DNA from: Saccharomycopsis crataegensis
Lineage: Eukaryota; Ascomycota; Saccharomycetes; Ascoideales; Saccharomycopsidaceae
Direction: 5' to 3'
Assembly (NCBI RefSeq): GCF_037102585.1
Contig: NW_027043824.1
Span: forward strand, 372,001 to 436,000
DNA: 64,000 bases
The position numbers and the translations under genes are program-made. Below the pieces are notes generated by a model. It made no database searches and had not been told where the DNA came from. It was given only the letters and a program-made list of their open reading frames with translations. This document shows positions 38,918 through 50,607 of this stretch, in pieces. Positions within the stretch are counted from its first letter, which is position 1; every line of letters begins with the position of its first letter.

Positions 38918-40462
38918 TCACAATTCGGAGTGGAAAGGACATGCAGAAACTTTTCCATCCTTATTGAACAACTCCTCATTTTTCCCACCGTCACGAGGAT
39001 CAAGCTGGTAAATTTCCCTCTTGATATCCGCGCCTAAAGTAGGATGAACCTTGGTGAACATATCAATGACACGATCTTGAATATCCCTCTTTGCCGCTGA
39101 GGCGTGTACCGCAACATTGTGGGCCAAGGCTTTTTGTTGGCCTGGTTGCTTCGACAACACCTTAGCATACAAGTCAGTAGCTTGTTGGAAATCAATTGGT
39201 CCAACCACTTTCCAGTGCCTAGCAAATGCCGGGCCAGTCCATACTTCTTGATGTGCTTGTAATTTCACATCACTGCGTACTTCTACCGGAACATTTGTTG
39301 CGAGATAGTTTGGAGCAGAGCCCAAATTCCCATTCACTTGCATCGCACCGTCCCTAATATGAGGAGCGTATGCTGAACGGGCAGCAAAAGGGCAATTGAC
39401 AGGAATTTGATTATAGTTGACACCCAAACGATGACGGTGAGTATCTGGATACGAGAAAAGTCTCGATTGAAGCACTGGATCAGCCGAAGCTTCGATACCT
39501 GGAACGGTATGTGAAGGAGAGAAGGCAGCTTGTTCAACTTCGGCGAAATAGTTTTGTGGATTTTCATCAAGAACAAACTTCCCGAATTTTCTTAATGGGA
39601 ATTGAGATTGGGGCCAGACTTTGGTCAAATCAAAGACGGAGAATGGTAATTTGGCAGCTTCTTCTTGGGTCATTGATTGCACATACACAGTCCAAGAAGG
39701 ATTATCACCTCTCTTGATAGCGCTGAACAAATCTTGTTGAGCAAAGTCAGGATCAGATCCAGCCAAAGTACCAGCTTGCTCGTTGTTCAAGGTTTTGATA
39801 CCTTGATCACATCTAAAATGGATTTGGACATATCTCCATTCACCTTTGGCATTGGTCCACTTGTAAGTATGGCCAGAGTAACCATGCATAAATCTGTATC
39901 CATGAGGAGTGCCTCTGTCACTAAACAAGATACAAACTTGATGGATTGCTTCTTGGTTCGAGGTCAAATAGTCCCAAAACATGTCCGGATCTTTCAAATT
40001 TGTTTCTGGGTTTCTCTTTTGGGTGTGAATAAAGTGTGGGAACTTGGAAGGATCTCTGATAAAGAAGACCGGGGTATTATTCATAACCAAGTCATAGTTA
40101 CCTTCTTCAGTGTAAAACTTGACAGCAAACCCTCTTGGATCTCTAGCAGTGTCAGCAGAGCCTTTTTCACCACCAACAGTACTAAATCTCACAAAAGTCT
40201 TGGTCTTCTTGCCAACCTTATTCAAGAAAGCAGCGCTACACATATCAGAAATATCGTCAGTGACCTCGAAATAACCATAAGCACCAGAACCCTTAGCATG
40301 AACCACACGCTCAGGAATACGCTCTCTGTCGAAATGGGCCAAGGAATCAATCAAGCTGAAATCTTGCAAAAGCAAAGGACCATCCTGACCAATTCTTTGG
40401 GTAGCATATGGCTCGCTGACTGGGCAGCCTTCAGAAGTGGAGAAGACTCTCTTATTAGACAT
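38918..40462 (-). CDS. CTA1: Catalase
   Basis: 514 residues from the ATG at 40462 (MSNKRVFSTSEGCPVSEPYA). A small-subunit haem catalase that dismutates hydrogen peroxide. Catalytic His lies in RVVHAKGSGAYGYFEVT, the distal Asn in LVMNNTPVFFIRD, and the haem-ligand Tyr in RLFSYPDTHRHRLGVNYNQIP. NADPH-site positions look normal. An upstream ATG (40492) would add MQAKQKSILI ahead of the conserved start and is less likely. The C-terminus is CPFHSEL; SEL is not a standard PTS1, so peroxisomal targeting by the usual C-terminal signal is uncertain and the enzyme may be cytosolic or use another signal. Symbol by analogy with the single catalase of many yeasts. Confidence 0.95.
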   Translation of the reverse strand: MSNKRVFSTSEGCPVSEPYATQRIGQDGPLLLQDFSLIDSLAHFDRERIPERVVHAKGSGAYGYFEVTDDISDMCSAAFLNKVGKKTKTFVRFSTVGGEKGSADTARDPRGFAVKFYTEEGNYDLVMNNTPVFFIRDPSKFPHFIHTQKRNPETNLKDPDMFWDYLTSNQEAIHQVCILFSDRGTPHGYRFMHGYSGHTYKWTNAKGEWRYVQIHFRCDQGIKTLNNEQAGTLAGSDPDFAQQDLFSAIKRGDNPSWTVYVQSMTQEEAAKLPFSVFDLTKVWPQSQFPLRKFGKFVLDENPQNYFAEVEQAAFSPSHTVPGIEASADPVLQSRLFSYPDTHRHRLGVNYNQIPVNCPFAARSAYAPHIRDGAMQVNGNLGSAPNYLATNVPVEVRSDVKLQAHQEVWTGPAFARHWKVVGPIDFQQATDLYAKVLSKQPGQQKALAHNVAVHASAAKRDIQDRVIDMFTKVHPTLGADIKREIYQLDPRDGGKNEELFNKDGKVSACPFHSEL

Positions 40463-41841
40463 TATTAATATCGATTTCTGTTTCGCTTGCACATAAAATG
40501 AGGTAGGAACCGCGAACTCGATAACACGGTCTCATAAGAACGGGAAATTATGGGCATTATTACTATTTATATACGTAATAACAGCAATATTGCTGTCTAT
40601 ACACGTAATAGGAGCAATATTTTATTGGGGCTGCCGAGATGAGTACAGCGCGCGTGCGCACTACCAAAAATACCTGGCAAGATCAATTGCAGAACAGACA
40701 GCAATAAACCAATTTTATAAAACAAGAAAGAAATTATTGGAGGTTATCGATATCCTTGCTGATTGTAAGAGTATCAAATACCTATATATCTATTTGGAGG
40801 AAGGGGTGAAGTGGGACAACATAGATTCGTTAGGGATAAGACAGATGGGTTCTGCAATGCTGCTTTCTAAGCGGTGGGCTGTGATTGGACATTAATAAGA
40901 AGTTGCGATCGTATTCATTTGCATAAGTGATTTTTAGTCACGGGGTAATACGTTTTCCCGCATCAACCCACAGTATACCATACACTTGGTTATAACGTGT
41001 GTTAGGGTTTCTTCAAGAATAGATGTCCGGGTGCTGCTATGTCATTGATTACGTACGTGCATTACACATTTAGTTTTTTGTTTGGTACAATGATTTCATC
41101 TTTTATTCGCATCAACCACCTGAAATGTTCATACCAGTGTGGCAAAAATTAATTCATGCCACACTACAAAAATATTTCATACTGATGGGAGTCGCTAGCT
41201 AAGCTAGTGTCACCCGCTTGTTGTTTAGAAATAGAAGCCGAATCAAGACTTATTAGTGGAAGTGTTCAGTGCATCAGCAATAACAGGATCATTGGAATCA
41301 TCAGCTGAACTCATTACTATGATAAGATTCTTTCGGGTCTGTCAAGTCGATGTTTATTGCTCTTCTTCACTACTCAACTATATAATTTTCTAGTTTGAGT
41401 GATTAACGAATTTAGCCATCCTTTCTTGTAAAATTCTTTCTTCTTGACTATCAGAAGCTCCTAACATCATTATCCAGGTTATTCCTGATTTGCCTGAGTT
41501 ACGGTTGCTAATACTAATTAAATATAGTCTGGAACTAGCAGTATAGCAACCGTCAGTGCAATCTAGCATTGGCATCATACTTAGGATTGATCGGAGAAAG
41601 GGCTCAAATACCACCGTCGTGGTATACTCTAATAATTTTCATCACAGAAATTTAATCATCTTATCTCATCTCTCTTCCCACTTCACTCTATTTTGTTACC
41701 AATGGCACAATATATTAAAACCATTAGCAAACAACTAATACGCGATATTTGAAAATTTTGCTATATATACATAAATATGTGAAGCAAAGAAATCTCTCCC
41801 GAGATTTTAGAAAAATAGTATTAGATCAATTGATCCTGAAA
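40463..41841. other. Catalase upstream region and left edge of the accessory island
   Basis: 1.4 kb. Two weak open stretches, 40590-40895 plus (101 codons) and 41390-41614 minus (74 codons), have no recognisable motif and poor start contexts. A 5' terminal fragment of the Tc1-type element lies at 41088-41183. From about 41630 the sequence is the conserved upstream DNA of the nuclease-kinase family, though the CACGTG seen in copies 1 and 3 is absent here. Confidence 0.5.
41088..41183 (+). mobile_element. Solo 5' terminal repeat of the Tc1/mariner-type family
   Basis: After a TA dinucleotide (41086-41087), CAATGATTTCATC..TTATTCGCATCAACCACC..AAATGTTCATACCAGTG follows the left terminus of the other elements for about 95 bases and then stops. 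A terminal fragment left by deletion or partial insertion. Confidence 0.6.
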
Positions 41842-44391
41842 TTGGAAAGAATAAGGCCTCCAATGAGCAGTCCTAGCCAACATCCAAGAAAAAGAGCTAG
41901 GAAAGGGAAAGAAAAGATTACTCCAGGTATGGAGGAACCTCCTTCCTCAGACCAAGGAGATGAATATTGAGAATCTGAAAAATCTTTAAAATCTGCATTT
42001 GATGGATTCAAAAATGAATGGGACAAAGGCTCGCTTCCTAAAACCAGTTTTGATTTTTCAACTCTAGGTGCTACTGGGTATCTTTGTGAACAAGCTACCG
42101 AATATTTCTGTGATAGTTTAAGCTACACTGTGCGACCAATTTTTGGAATCTTTGCCACCTTGAGCTTTGTCTTCAAGGGTAGCTTGTTTTCAAAAAGGGC
42201 GGCAAGGGCAGAAACGAAGAACAACCAAAAAACATAACATCAGGCTCCAATCAAAATTCAAGAACAAGAAGTAGCCGAAGATCAGAAATCAGCTTGAAAT
42301 CAATCAAAAATTACAATGAGGAAAGAACCGCCGACTCAAAACTTCCTATGTTCTATTTTGCACCTTCTGTAGCTAGGAGGTGGTTGCGCCAAGTTGGAGC
42401 AATTGAATTCCCAAAACATTTCACCGATGTGAGGAATCCTAAATTCTATATGACCATTAGCGAAATTCACTCAGAGAATAATTTTGAAGCTTTTTTTCTT
42501 TCAGTTTTCTACAACATAAGTACATTTTTCCGACTGATGATTCTGAAAGATTTTAGGTTGGTACCTTCACAACAGTACTCATTTCCAATTGAAGGGAATA
42601 TTGTTTCAACCCCTGATATTATGATTAAGTATAAAGAAATAGGCAACAAGAATAATGAATATATAACATGTGTTGAGCTTAAATATAAACCGCAATACTC
42701 ACTTTCAGAAAGCTTTAACAAGTTCAGAGCAGAGTATAGCATATACAGACGACACTTGCCACGGTATTTTCGTTTCAGTACGGAAGCGCTCTTCTTCTTG
42801 AGAGGTATCAATCAATTAATAATCCAAATTTTGGCCTCAAGGGCTCTCGCTGGAATATTTATTGGCTGATGAATCGACCCCTTTTTTTAGTGAAATTTGA
42901 CTGGGAAAAACTTGGAGAGAAAATGGATGAAGTGAACAAACTAGAAGAAAGCGAGGGAAAAGAAGGAATGTATAATGAGCAAATGGATAGAGATAAGAAG
43001 AAAGCGAGAAAATATTTTGGACTCCTTTTTGATAATTGTGCGCGTATGTATTTCCAATTCAAAAATGATAGGCTAATAACTTTCCAAATCATCGACACTT
43101 CTGAGACGCTCCTTGGTAGCGCAATTCTACAGTTCATGAAACCAACATTGGAATTGAAGAAGTCGCAGCCAGGATTTGCCACGAGAGATGAGATTGCGAC
43201 CTGGTTTATTGGAAAAATGCTTGGTCAATTTTCAGGAAAGCTAAAAGAACAAAGACTTGTTGGCAGGTCCATTAACAGATTGTTGATTTACGATTATTTG
43301 AATCTTGCATTTGATACTCCCAAAAAGAGAGTGATTGATTTTATCGGAAAATCATATTCTGAAACTTTGAAAGAAAAAATTGTTGGAAATTGGAAAATGA
43401 AACCAAGCGAATATGATAAGGATTTGGAGAAACGGATAGGAATATTTCGTAGCAATGAAGAAGGTAGATTGGTGTTAAAAGCCATGCCATAAATGAAACC
43501 AGAGATTGTTTTTGGAGGTGAGCCTCACAGTTCATGGTCTCTCGTCATAGGTTTTGGGGATGATCTTTATAAAATTTTTGGCTATGCCAGATGCTCTCCT
43601 GAGGTTCTCTCAACCAAAATGGGCAGCTTTGATACTCACAGGAATATATTCTATTATTACACTAGTCTCTTTATTAATGAGGTAACATCGTACTCAATTT
43701 TAACAAAAAAAGGAAGCACCGGAAATTTAATTCCTATCGTTCTTGAAAAAGGTTTCATTTACTCCAATAATGAAAATACTGATGAGCCGCAGGAAATAAA
43801 AAAAGGTAAAGAATTGGCATATACGGAGGGTCCGTATATCAATTGAATAACCTTTGCAAAATTGGTTATAATCTCTTTGGTGATTGTTCAATAAGGAGTG
43901 GATTTTATGGAAAGAGATTTATGAGATCGGCTTTGATTTGTATTAGCAAAATACACTGTGCGGGTGTGGAACACGGTGATATTCGGGGCGCCAATGTATT
44001 TGTCAAAGAAAAAGACCTGGTTGATATCAAACTTATTGATTTTGGATTTTCATCTTCAGCAGCGAATGGAAAAGGATTAGCGAAAAATTTGAAAGAGAAA
44101 ATGGAAAAGTGTTCGGCTATGGCGGACAATTTGAAGCTGGTTTTTGAGTGTGATTACATGAAGCTTTTCAAAATGTTTGATAAAAAACTTGGTAATTTTT
44201 GTGAGCGTATAATGGGCGAATTTTGTGATAATACCCTGGAGTTAAATGAAGTTTTGAATATTGGTTCAGCATCCAAAGATTTGCTTGCTATTTTCAGAGA
44301 AAAAGCGACAGAAATGGAACTTGCTTTTGTCGCTCCGGACAGAGATGTACAAGATGAATTTTGGAAAATTTTGGAGAAAATTGGAGTCTGA
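41842..44391 (+). pseudogene. Broken nuclease-kinase family gene (copy 2, fossil)
   Basis: A relative of the intact gene at 9933, recognisable from the N-terminal basic region through the nuclease-like core to the kinase-like HGDIRGANVFV and LIDFGFSSS at the 3' end. It is broken, with about five interruptions, so no single product is possible. It retains the family's upstream (from about 41630) and downstream flanks. It forms the left arm of a large inverted repeat with copy 3 and is more like copy 3 than copy 1, for instance in the NFEAFFLSVFYN and EITCVELKYK neighbourhoods. Decay looks moderate: most of the length still aligns. Confidence 0.88.
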
Positions 44392-45494
44392 AGAGGGAAG
44401 AAATATTTTTATTATCTCTCTCAGCCACTTGGGGTTTCGAGATATAAGGGAAGTTCAAGAAGCGCCCCCAAACTAATACTTTGCTGAGGTAAAATCACTA
44501 ATGATTAAATCAATACATTGCTATTATAAACTCGCTAATAATTAATTCATATCAGTGCTATTTTTGCTGCTTCCATTTTTTTTTTTTTGCTCATTCATTT
44601 CTTCTCTCGTCGTTTCATTATTTATCATGTTTCTTTTTCTTGGTGGTTCTCCTTTCAAATTGACTAGCTATGTACATATATATTTGATTGTTGTTGAGAA
44701 TTTCATTGATGCCTTCAATCATTTCAAGAATACTGTTGGCAAATTAGACCGTCTGGTAAATCGTTAGCTGCTGCTGGGCCTGCTGGGGTTCTTTTAGGAT
44801 ATGCGATTATCTCTTTTATGGTGTTTTTTGTCATCTTAATCAAAGTTTTTTCAAAGTTTTTTTCTATTTCCAAACCCATGTAAGGAAACATTATACAGGT
44901 ATTTAAACTAACACAGCAGATAAAACAGAATAACCGTGCAATAGAACATTTTTGATAGCGTTATATTATATATATTCGCTGGTCTCGACTCTCTTCAGAA
45001 AAAAAAAAAAAAAAAAGACATTCAACAAGATCTTGTTGTGCTTACTTTCATGCTGAAAAGTAACTTGGAATCCCACCTCAACCGGTTCCTCAAATCTGAC
45101 AGGATCTTGAGACTTCGTGCGTAATTGATCTGATTAAAAGCAGAAGTGCCATGTTACAGATAAAGGGAAACCATGTTCCTTCAGATATGAATCTCCCTGA
45201 AAATATACTATCAATTGATAAAAATCAAACTGAGCATCAGTAGCTAGAAGTTAGACTGTTTGGAAGAATTATTAATTCTTTTTCCAAGTTGCAGCACAAC
45301 GGGAAAATCTTGGCTTTGTATGCATACTCGAACTTCGTAAGCACCAACATCGATTATTTCAGTGGCTTCGGGAGAAGCCTTCACTTTAATAAACGACACA
45401 TTATTGATGTGATATTTTCGCCTTATGCTTGATTCTTAAGAAGTGATTTCTTCTTTGAAAGAGAAGAAAATTCATACATGACGCCCGGTTTTTT
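44392..45494. other. Downstream flank of copy 2 and unidentified gene relic (left arm)
   Basis: 44392-44760 is the conserved 3' flank of the family. From about 44880 to 45480 the sequence is the inverted counterpart of about 47490-48030, with the same relic of an unrecognised coding region read on the minus strand (fragments such as VKASPEATEIIDVGAYEVRV). It runs straight into the Tc1-type element at 45495. Confidence 0.6.
45030..45410 (-). pseudogene. Relic of an unrecognised small gene (left copy)
   Basis: Minus-strand fragments in more than one frame, beginning near 45410 with a Met followed by VKASPEATEIIDVGAYEVRVC and continuing with pieces such as QFDFYQL and PVEVGFQVTFQHES. The same series occurs on the plus strand at 47555-47940. 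The shared phrase (KASPEATE.IDVGAY.V.V) shows it was once coding. I recognise no family. Confidence 0.45.
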
Positions 45495-46429
45495 TAGTAA
45501 ATAAGATCGAATGTATGGTAGAAGGTCTGCCTGCTGCATGAGGCAATAATATCTCACAAGTATTGTGCAATTCAGTAACACTATATGATCACTAGATTGA
45601 TTACAGTAATTCTTTCACTACTAAACGTAAGTTTGGACTTGAAAGCTTGCTTTGGCCGCAGTTGTTGGTTTTAGGAAGCGTAGTACAATTTCTGCCAAAG
45701 GCTGTATTGAATTTAAGGTCAGAATATTAGTGGCTTGATCCAACAAGAGAAAAATTTATTCAGAAACCAACGCTGAGAAAGTGAGTTAAGGTACTACAAC
45801 TATTCATAAACGCCGTGATCTTCAATTATTGGTTGCACTGAGTGGGTTAGAACTTGTATTTCTATCTCTTTATTCTCCAGGGTTAAATGCCATAGAAGAA
45901 TTCTGGTCAGTATGTAAAAGTAAAGTAAAAAGATCAAACTTGATTAAGAAAAAGCAATTGACTCCAAGAATGGAAAAAGCTACGGAAAGTATTACTCTTG
46001 ATTGTTATGAGGGATTCTGTAGGCATGCTGTAAGATAGACTTATTGATCTCTGTTTATAGCACCAGCTCTTTTGAAAAGAAATACAAAAAATACAAAAAA
46101 TTTAGAAAATGAACCAAAAATAGAGTATGAAACTGGAATACAAAAATGACCATGCTGATTAAAAACTTAATTAGGAGCCCTCAAAAAGGCCGTTAGATAT
46201 CTTTTTTGAATACTAAACGCACGAAATAATTTATACCTCTAGTGTAAATTTTCTTCTTGTAGGCACGAATAATTACAGTGTATGTAATGTTACGAAATAT
46301 TCTTGTAGTTTCATATAAATATCCCGGTGCGATGGTACAAAAAAAATACGAGGGGGTCACTATGAACTAATTTTTGCCACTGGTATGAACATTTCCGGTG
46401 GTTGGTACGAATAAAAAATGAAAACACTG
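45495..46429 (+). mobile_element. Tc1/mariner-type DNA transposon, 5'-truncated
   Basis: The right end is intact: GTACGAATAAAAAATGAAAACACTG at 46405-46429, then TA. The 5' third is missing; homology to the other elements starts at an internal point (AATGTATGGTAGAAGG). The 3' part of the transposase is legible in 45829-46038: the segment LVFLSLYSPGLNAIEEFWSVCKSKVKR is the C-terminal DDE block of the IS630/Tc1/mariner superfamily (SPxLNxIExxW). Just upstream, AIHKRRDLQLLVAL corresponds to the region after the second catalytic Asp. The earlier part of the frame is lost, so it is not autonomous. Confidence 0.8.
45829..46038 (+). pseudogene. Transposase C-terminal fragment (Tc1/mariner DDE_3)
   Basis: 69 residues from an internal codon, with YSPGLNAIEEFW and the basic CKSKVKRSNLIKKK segment that follows the catalytic Glu. 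It lacks the DNA-binding domain and the first two catalytic Asp residues. A better-preserved neighbour at 53190-53460 shows the second Asp (PDHAAIHK), but there an in-frame TGA replaces the Trp of IEEFW. Confidence 0.75.
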
Positions 46430-46431
46430 TA

Positions 46432-47371
46432 CTATTGTACTTTAATTATTCATACCAACTGGAATAAAATTAATACTTGATCTTCATATAAACACCTAAT
46501 AGAAATTAAATACATCTAATGGCCTCTTTGAGGGCTCGTAACCAAGGGTTTGGTCCGTATGAAGCTCATTTTTCTTTGAGCTTCTCCTGTGGTCTTTATT
46601 TTATTTTTTCATTCCATTTTCTAAATCTTTTTGTCTTTTTGTATTTCTTTTCAAAAGAGCTGTTGCTCGTTATTAGTTTCTATTTGTTGAATTACTGACT
46701 TTACGAAGACATACAAGTGATTAGCTGTAGTACCTCTACTCACTTTCTCAGCATTTGTTTCTGAATCAAGTGTTCTCTTCTTATCGGAGAAAGCCACTGG
46801 TGCTCTGCGCTTTATAAGCTGAAACGCCTTCTTCCATAACTAGCTACCAAAATCTTTGTTGTACAGGTTGCCTATAGTGTCTGTAAGGGCCTCTCTATAT
46901 TTCCTTGTCTCCTCCATTTCTTCAGTATTCATATCTTCACATTTTTTGAAGATCACTTCATCTAGCTCCATGGTGGTTGATTGTACTACGCTCCTATAAT
47001 TACTATAACCAATCTAGTGATGACATAGTGGCACTGAATTGCACAATACTTGTGAGAAATCATTACCTTATGCGAGCAGACATTCTACCATGCCATATAT
47101 TCTTTCCTATTGACTAAAAATGCCATCATATGTGCACTATGAGTGTCCGGTATTGTAGAAATAGCACCGAGTTCTGCAAAACTGAGTATCTTTTGATTAA
47201 ATTAAGTAGCAAAGAGGCTTTCGGAAGCATTAGTAGAAAAAACATTGATTTGAATATTTGAAGTAAAATGGTATGGACAATTACAGTGTAATGGTAAAAA
47301 TACCGGGGGCCAGTATGAATTTTCTTCCTGTTGGTACGAATAATTACAGTGTAATGGTACGAAATAAAAAT
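46432..47371 (-). mobile_element. Tc1/mariner-type non-autonomous element, inverted
   Basis: Minus-strand copy of the 57357-58521 type. It carries the same first coding segment (MELDEVIFKKCEDMNTEEM, start near 46972), the same in-frame TAG after KDFGS, and the same internal deletion of the DDE region (junction ATAACGAGCAACAGCTC). The outer terminal repeats are altered or truncated at both ends. The left end abuts the right terminus of the element at 45495-46429 at the TA dinucleotide, so the two elements are tail to tail. Near-identity of the coding segment to that at 57806 indicates recent spread. Confidence 0.75.
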
Positions 47372-48395
47372 ATTCCTTCAATATATATGAATGCCAATTT
47401 CTGATATTCCGTTTGTTCGTTCGCCTTGAAAGTGCCTGACACCTTTATGGAATATTTATATAAGTTTCAACTTCAACTTTCTTAGTTTCTTCTCTTTCAA
47501 AGAACAAATTACTTCTTAAGAATCAAACATAAGGTGAAAATAGCACATCAATAATATGTCGTTTATTCATGTCAAGGCTTCCCCCGAAGCCACTGAAAGA
47601 ATCGATGTTGGTGCTTACAAAGTTTGGGTATGCGGTCAAAGCCAAGATTCTTCCAAACAGTATAACTTCTGGCTACTGATGCTCAGTTTGATTTTTATCA
47701 ATTGATAGTATACTTTCAAGGAAACTCATATCTGAAGGACCGTGGTTTCCCTTTATCTGTAATATGACACTTCTGCTTTTAATCAGATCAATTACGCACG
47801 AAGTCTTGAGATTCTATTAGATTTGAGGAAACAGTTGAGATGGGATTCCGAGTTACTTTTCAGAATGAAAGTAAATACAACAATATTGTTGAAGGTCTTT
47901 ATCTTTTGAAGAGAATTGAGACCAACGAATATATGTAATATAACATTATCATAAATGTACTATTGCACGGCTATTCTGTTTCACCTGCCGTTTTAGTTTA
48001 TATATCTGTATAATGTTTCCTTACATCGGTTTGGAAGAAGAAAAAAAAATTGAAAAAACTTCAAATAAGATTTAATGAAGAAGAGCAACAATCAATTATA
48101 TATGTATATGCGTAGCCAATTTGAAAGGGGAACCAACAAGAAAAAAAAACCCTGATGAATAAGGAAACAGCTCCATAAGAAATGGATGAGCAAAAAAAAA
48201 AAAAAAAAGAAAAGAAATAGAACCTGAAAAAATAGCACCGATATGAATTAATTATTAGCGAGTTTGTAACAGCAATGCATTGATCTGATCATTAGCGATT
48301 TTACCGTAGCGAAGTATTAGTTGGGAGCGCTTCTTCAACTTATATCTCGAAACCCTAACTTGTTGACAGAGATAAGAAAAACATTTCGGCCATCT
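47372..48395. other. Downstream flank of copy 3 and unidentified gene relic (right arm)
   Basis: About 47490-48030 mirrors 44880-45480; 48050-48395 is the conserved 3' flank of the family in reverse. No intact gene. Confidence 0.6.
47555..47940 (+). pseudogene. Relic of an unrecognised small gene (right copy)
   Basis: Starts ATGTCGTTTATTCATGTC (MSFIHVKASPEATERIDVGAYKVWV) and keeps coding-like fragments in different frames, ending near NEYM. It is the inverted partner of the relic at 45030-45410. The short 5' leader has a TATA-like TATTTATATAA (about 47453-47463) and a CT-rich stretch, suggesting it once had a promoter. No family recognised. Confidence 0.45.
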
Positions 48396-50607
48396 TCAGA
48401 CTTGAATTTTTTCCAAAACTTTCCAAAACTCATCTTGTACGTCTCCGCTCGCAGCGATAAAACCAAGTTCCTTTTCTGTCGCTTTTTCTTCGAAAATAGT
48501 GAGAAAATCTTTGGATTCTGAATCAATATTGAAACTTTCTTTTAACTCCAGGGTGTTGTTGAAAAATTCGCTCAATATACGTTCACAAAAATTACCAAGT
48601 TTTTTATCAACTATTTTGAAAAGCTTCATGTAATCACCCTTGAAAATCAGCTTCAAATCGTCCGCCATAGTCGAATACTTTTCAATTTTCTCTTTTGAAT
48701 TTTCTGCGGCTCATCAATGTTTTTATCACCATAGTAAATAAAACCTTTTTCATGAATAGTAGGAATTAAGTTTCTGGTGCTTTCGTTCTTTGTTAAAATT
48801 GAGTATGATGTTACCTCATTAATAAAGAGACCAGTGTAATAGTAGAATATATCCCGGTGGGTAAGGAAGCTGTTCTTTTTGGTGGAGAAAACCTCAGGAG
48901 AACATCTGGCATAGTCAAAAATTTTATAAAGATCATCTCCAAAACCTATGACGAGAGACCATGAGCTGTAAGGCTTACCTCCAAAAACAATCTCTGGTTT
49001 CATTTTTGACATGTTTTTTAGCACCAATTTACCTTCTTCAATAACACGAAATATTCCTATCCGCTTCTTCAAATCCTTATCATATTCGTTTAATTTCATT
49101 CTCCAATTTCCGGCAATATTTTTTTTCAAAGCTTCAGAATAAGATTCTTCAAAAAAATCAAATTCCTCCTTTTTGGAAATATCAAATGCAAAATTCAAAT
49201 AATCGTAAATCAACAATCTGCTAATGAATCTGCCAACAAGTCTTTGTTCTTGTAGTTTTGAAAATTGATCAAGCATTTTTCCAATGAACCAGGTGGCAAT
49301 CTCATCTCTCTTGGAAAATTCTGGCTGCGACTCCTTCGTTTCCAATGTTGTTTTCATGAACCGTAGAATTGCGCCACCAAGAGGCGTCTCAGAAGTTTCG
49401 ATGATTTGGTAAGTGATTAGCCCATCATTTTTGAATTGAAAATACATACGCGCACAATTATCAAAGAAAAGCTCAAAATATTTTCCCGCATCCTCCTTCT
49501 TTTCTTCCTCCATTTTTTCTCCAAGCTTGTTCCAATCAAATTTCACTAAAAAAACGGTCGATTCATCTGCCAATATTCCTGTTATAGCCCTTGTGCATAA
49601 AATTTGAATTATTAGTTGATTAATACTCCTCACGAACGTGAATTCTTTTGGACCGAAACCAACAAACCGTGGCAAGTGTCCTTTGTATAATTCATATTCT
49701 GTTTTAAACTGCTTGAAGCTTTCTGAAAGTGAGTATTGTAGTCTATATTTAAGCTCGACACATGTTATATATTCATCATCCTCCTCCTCCCCTATTTCTT
49801 TATACTTAATCATAATATCAGGCTTCACAACAACATTTCCTTCAATTGGGAATGAGTACTGTTGTACCGGCTTCAATTTAAAATCATTCAGAATAACCAG
49901 TTGGAAAACTGCACATATGTTGTCGAAAAAAAAAAAAAAAAAGTTTCCAATTTTTTCTTTGAGCGAATTCCGCTAATTGTCTCATAAAAAATAACAGTCC
50001 CCAGAAAGTGGAAGAAAAAGTTGAAATTCTTTGGGACCTCAATTACTTCAACTTGGCACAACCATTCCGTGGCAACAGATGGCCTAAAATAGAACATAGG
50101 AAGTTTTGAGTCGGCAGTTCTTTCATTACTGTAATTTTCTACTGATCTCATACTGGTTCCTAGTCGTTCATCACTTCCTGTTCTTGCATTTTGATTGGAG
50201 CCTGATCTTATGTTTTTTGGTTGTTTTTCTTCGTTTTTCCTCTCCCCCGCCCTTTTTGCGAATAAGCTGCTCTTGAAGACAAAGTTTAAGGTAGCAAAGA
50301 TTCCAAAAATTGGCATCGTAGAGAAGCTTAAACTTTTAAGAAAATTTCTGACAGCTCGTTCACGAAGATACCCAGTAGCACCTAGAGTTGAAAAATCAAA
50401 ACTGTTTCCAGCAAGAGAGCCTTTTTCCAATTCATTTTTGAACTCATCAAATGCAGACTTTAACGATTTTTCCGATTTTAAAGATTCATCTCCTTGGTCC
50501 GAGGAAGGAGCTTCTTCCATACCTGGAGTAATCTTCTCTTTCGCTTTTCTGGCTTTTTTTCTTGTATGCTGACTAGGAATGCTCATTGGAGGCCTTGTTC
50601 TTTCCAA
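48396..50607 (-). pseudogene. Broken nuclease-kinase family gene (copy 3, fossil)
   Basis: Minus-strand relative of the gene at 9933. The long middle part keeps the nuclease-like region (KPDIMIKY, then CVELKYR) and the N-lobe of the kinase-like domain (VFGGKPYSSWSLVIGFGDDLYKIFDY). It is broken, with roughly three to five interruptions, and part of the kinase-like core is not represented. It keeps the family's upstream DNA, including CACGTG at 50876-50881. Right arm of the inverted repeat with copy 2. Confidence 0.88.

Noticed and set aside
40590-40895. 101-codon open stretch upstream of catalase
   Set aside because: No recognised family, rare-codon composition and it sits in the divergent 5' region; may be a relic, but nothing supports a gene.
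41170-41290. GCTAGCTAAGCTAGC palindrome and a short minus-strand ORF (MSSADDSNDPVIADA) considered as the edge of a retroelement
   Set aside because: Far too little sequence, with no terminal repeat pair or reverse-transcriptase region in the window.
41390-41614. 74-codon open stretch on the minus strand at the island edge
   Set aside because: Too short and featureless; likely chance.
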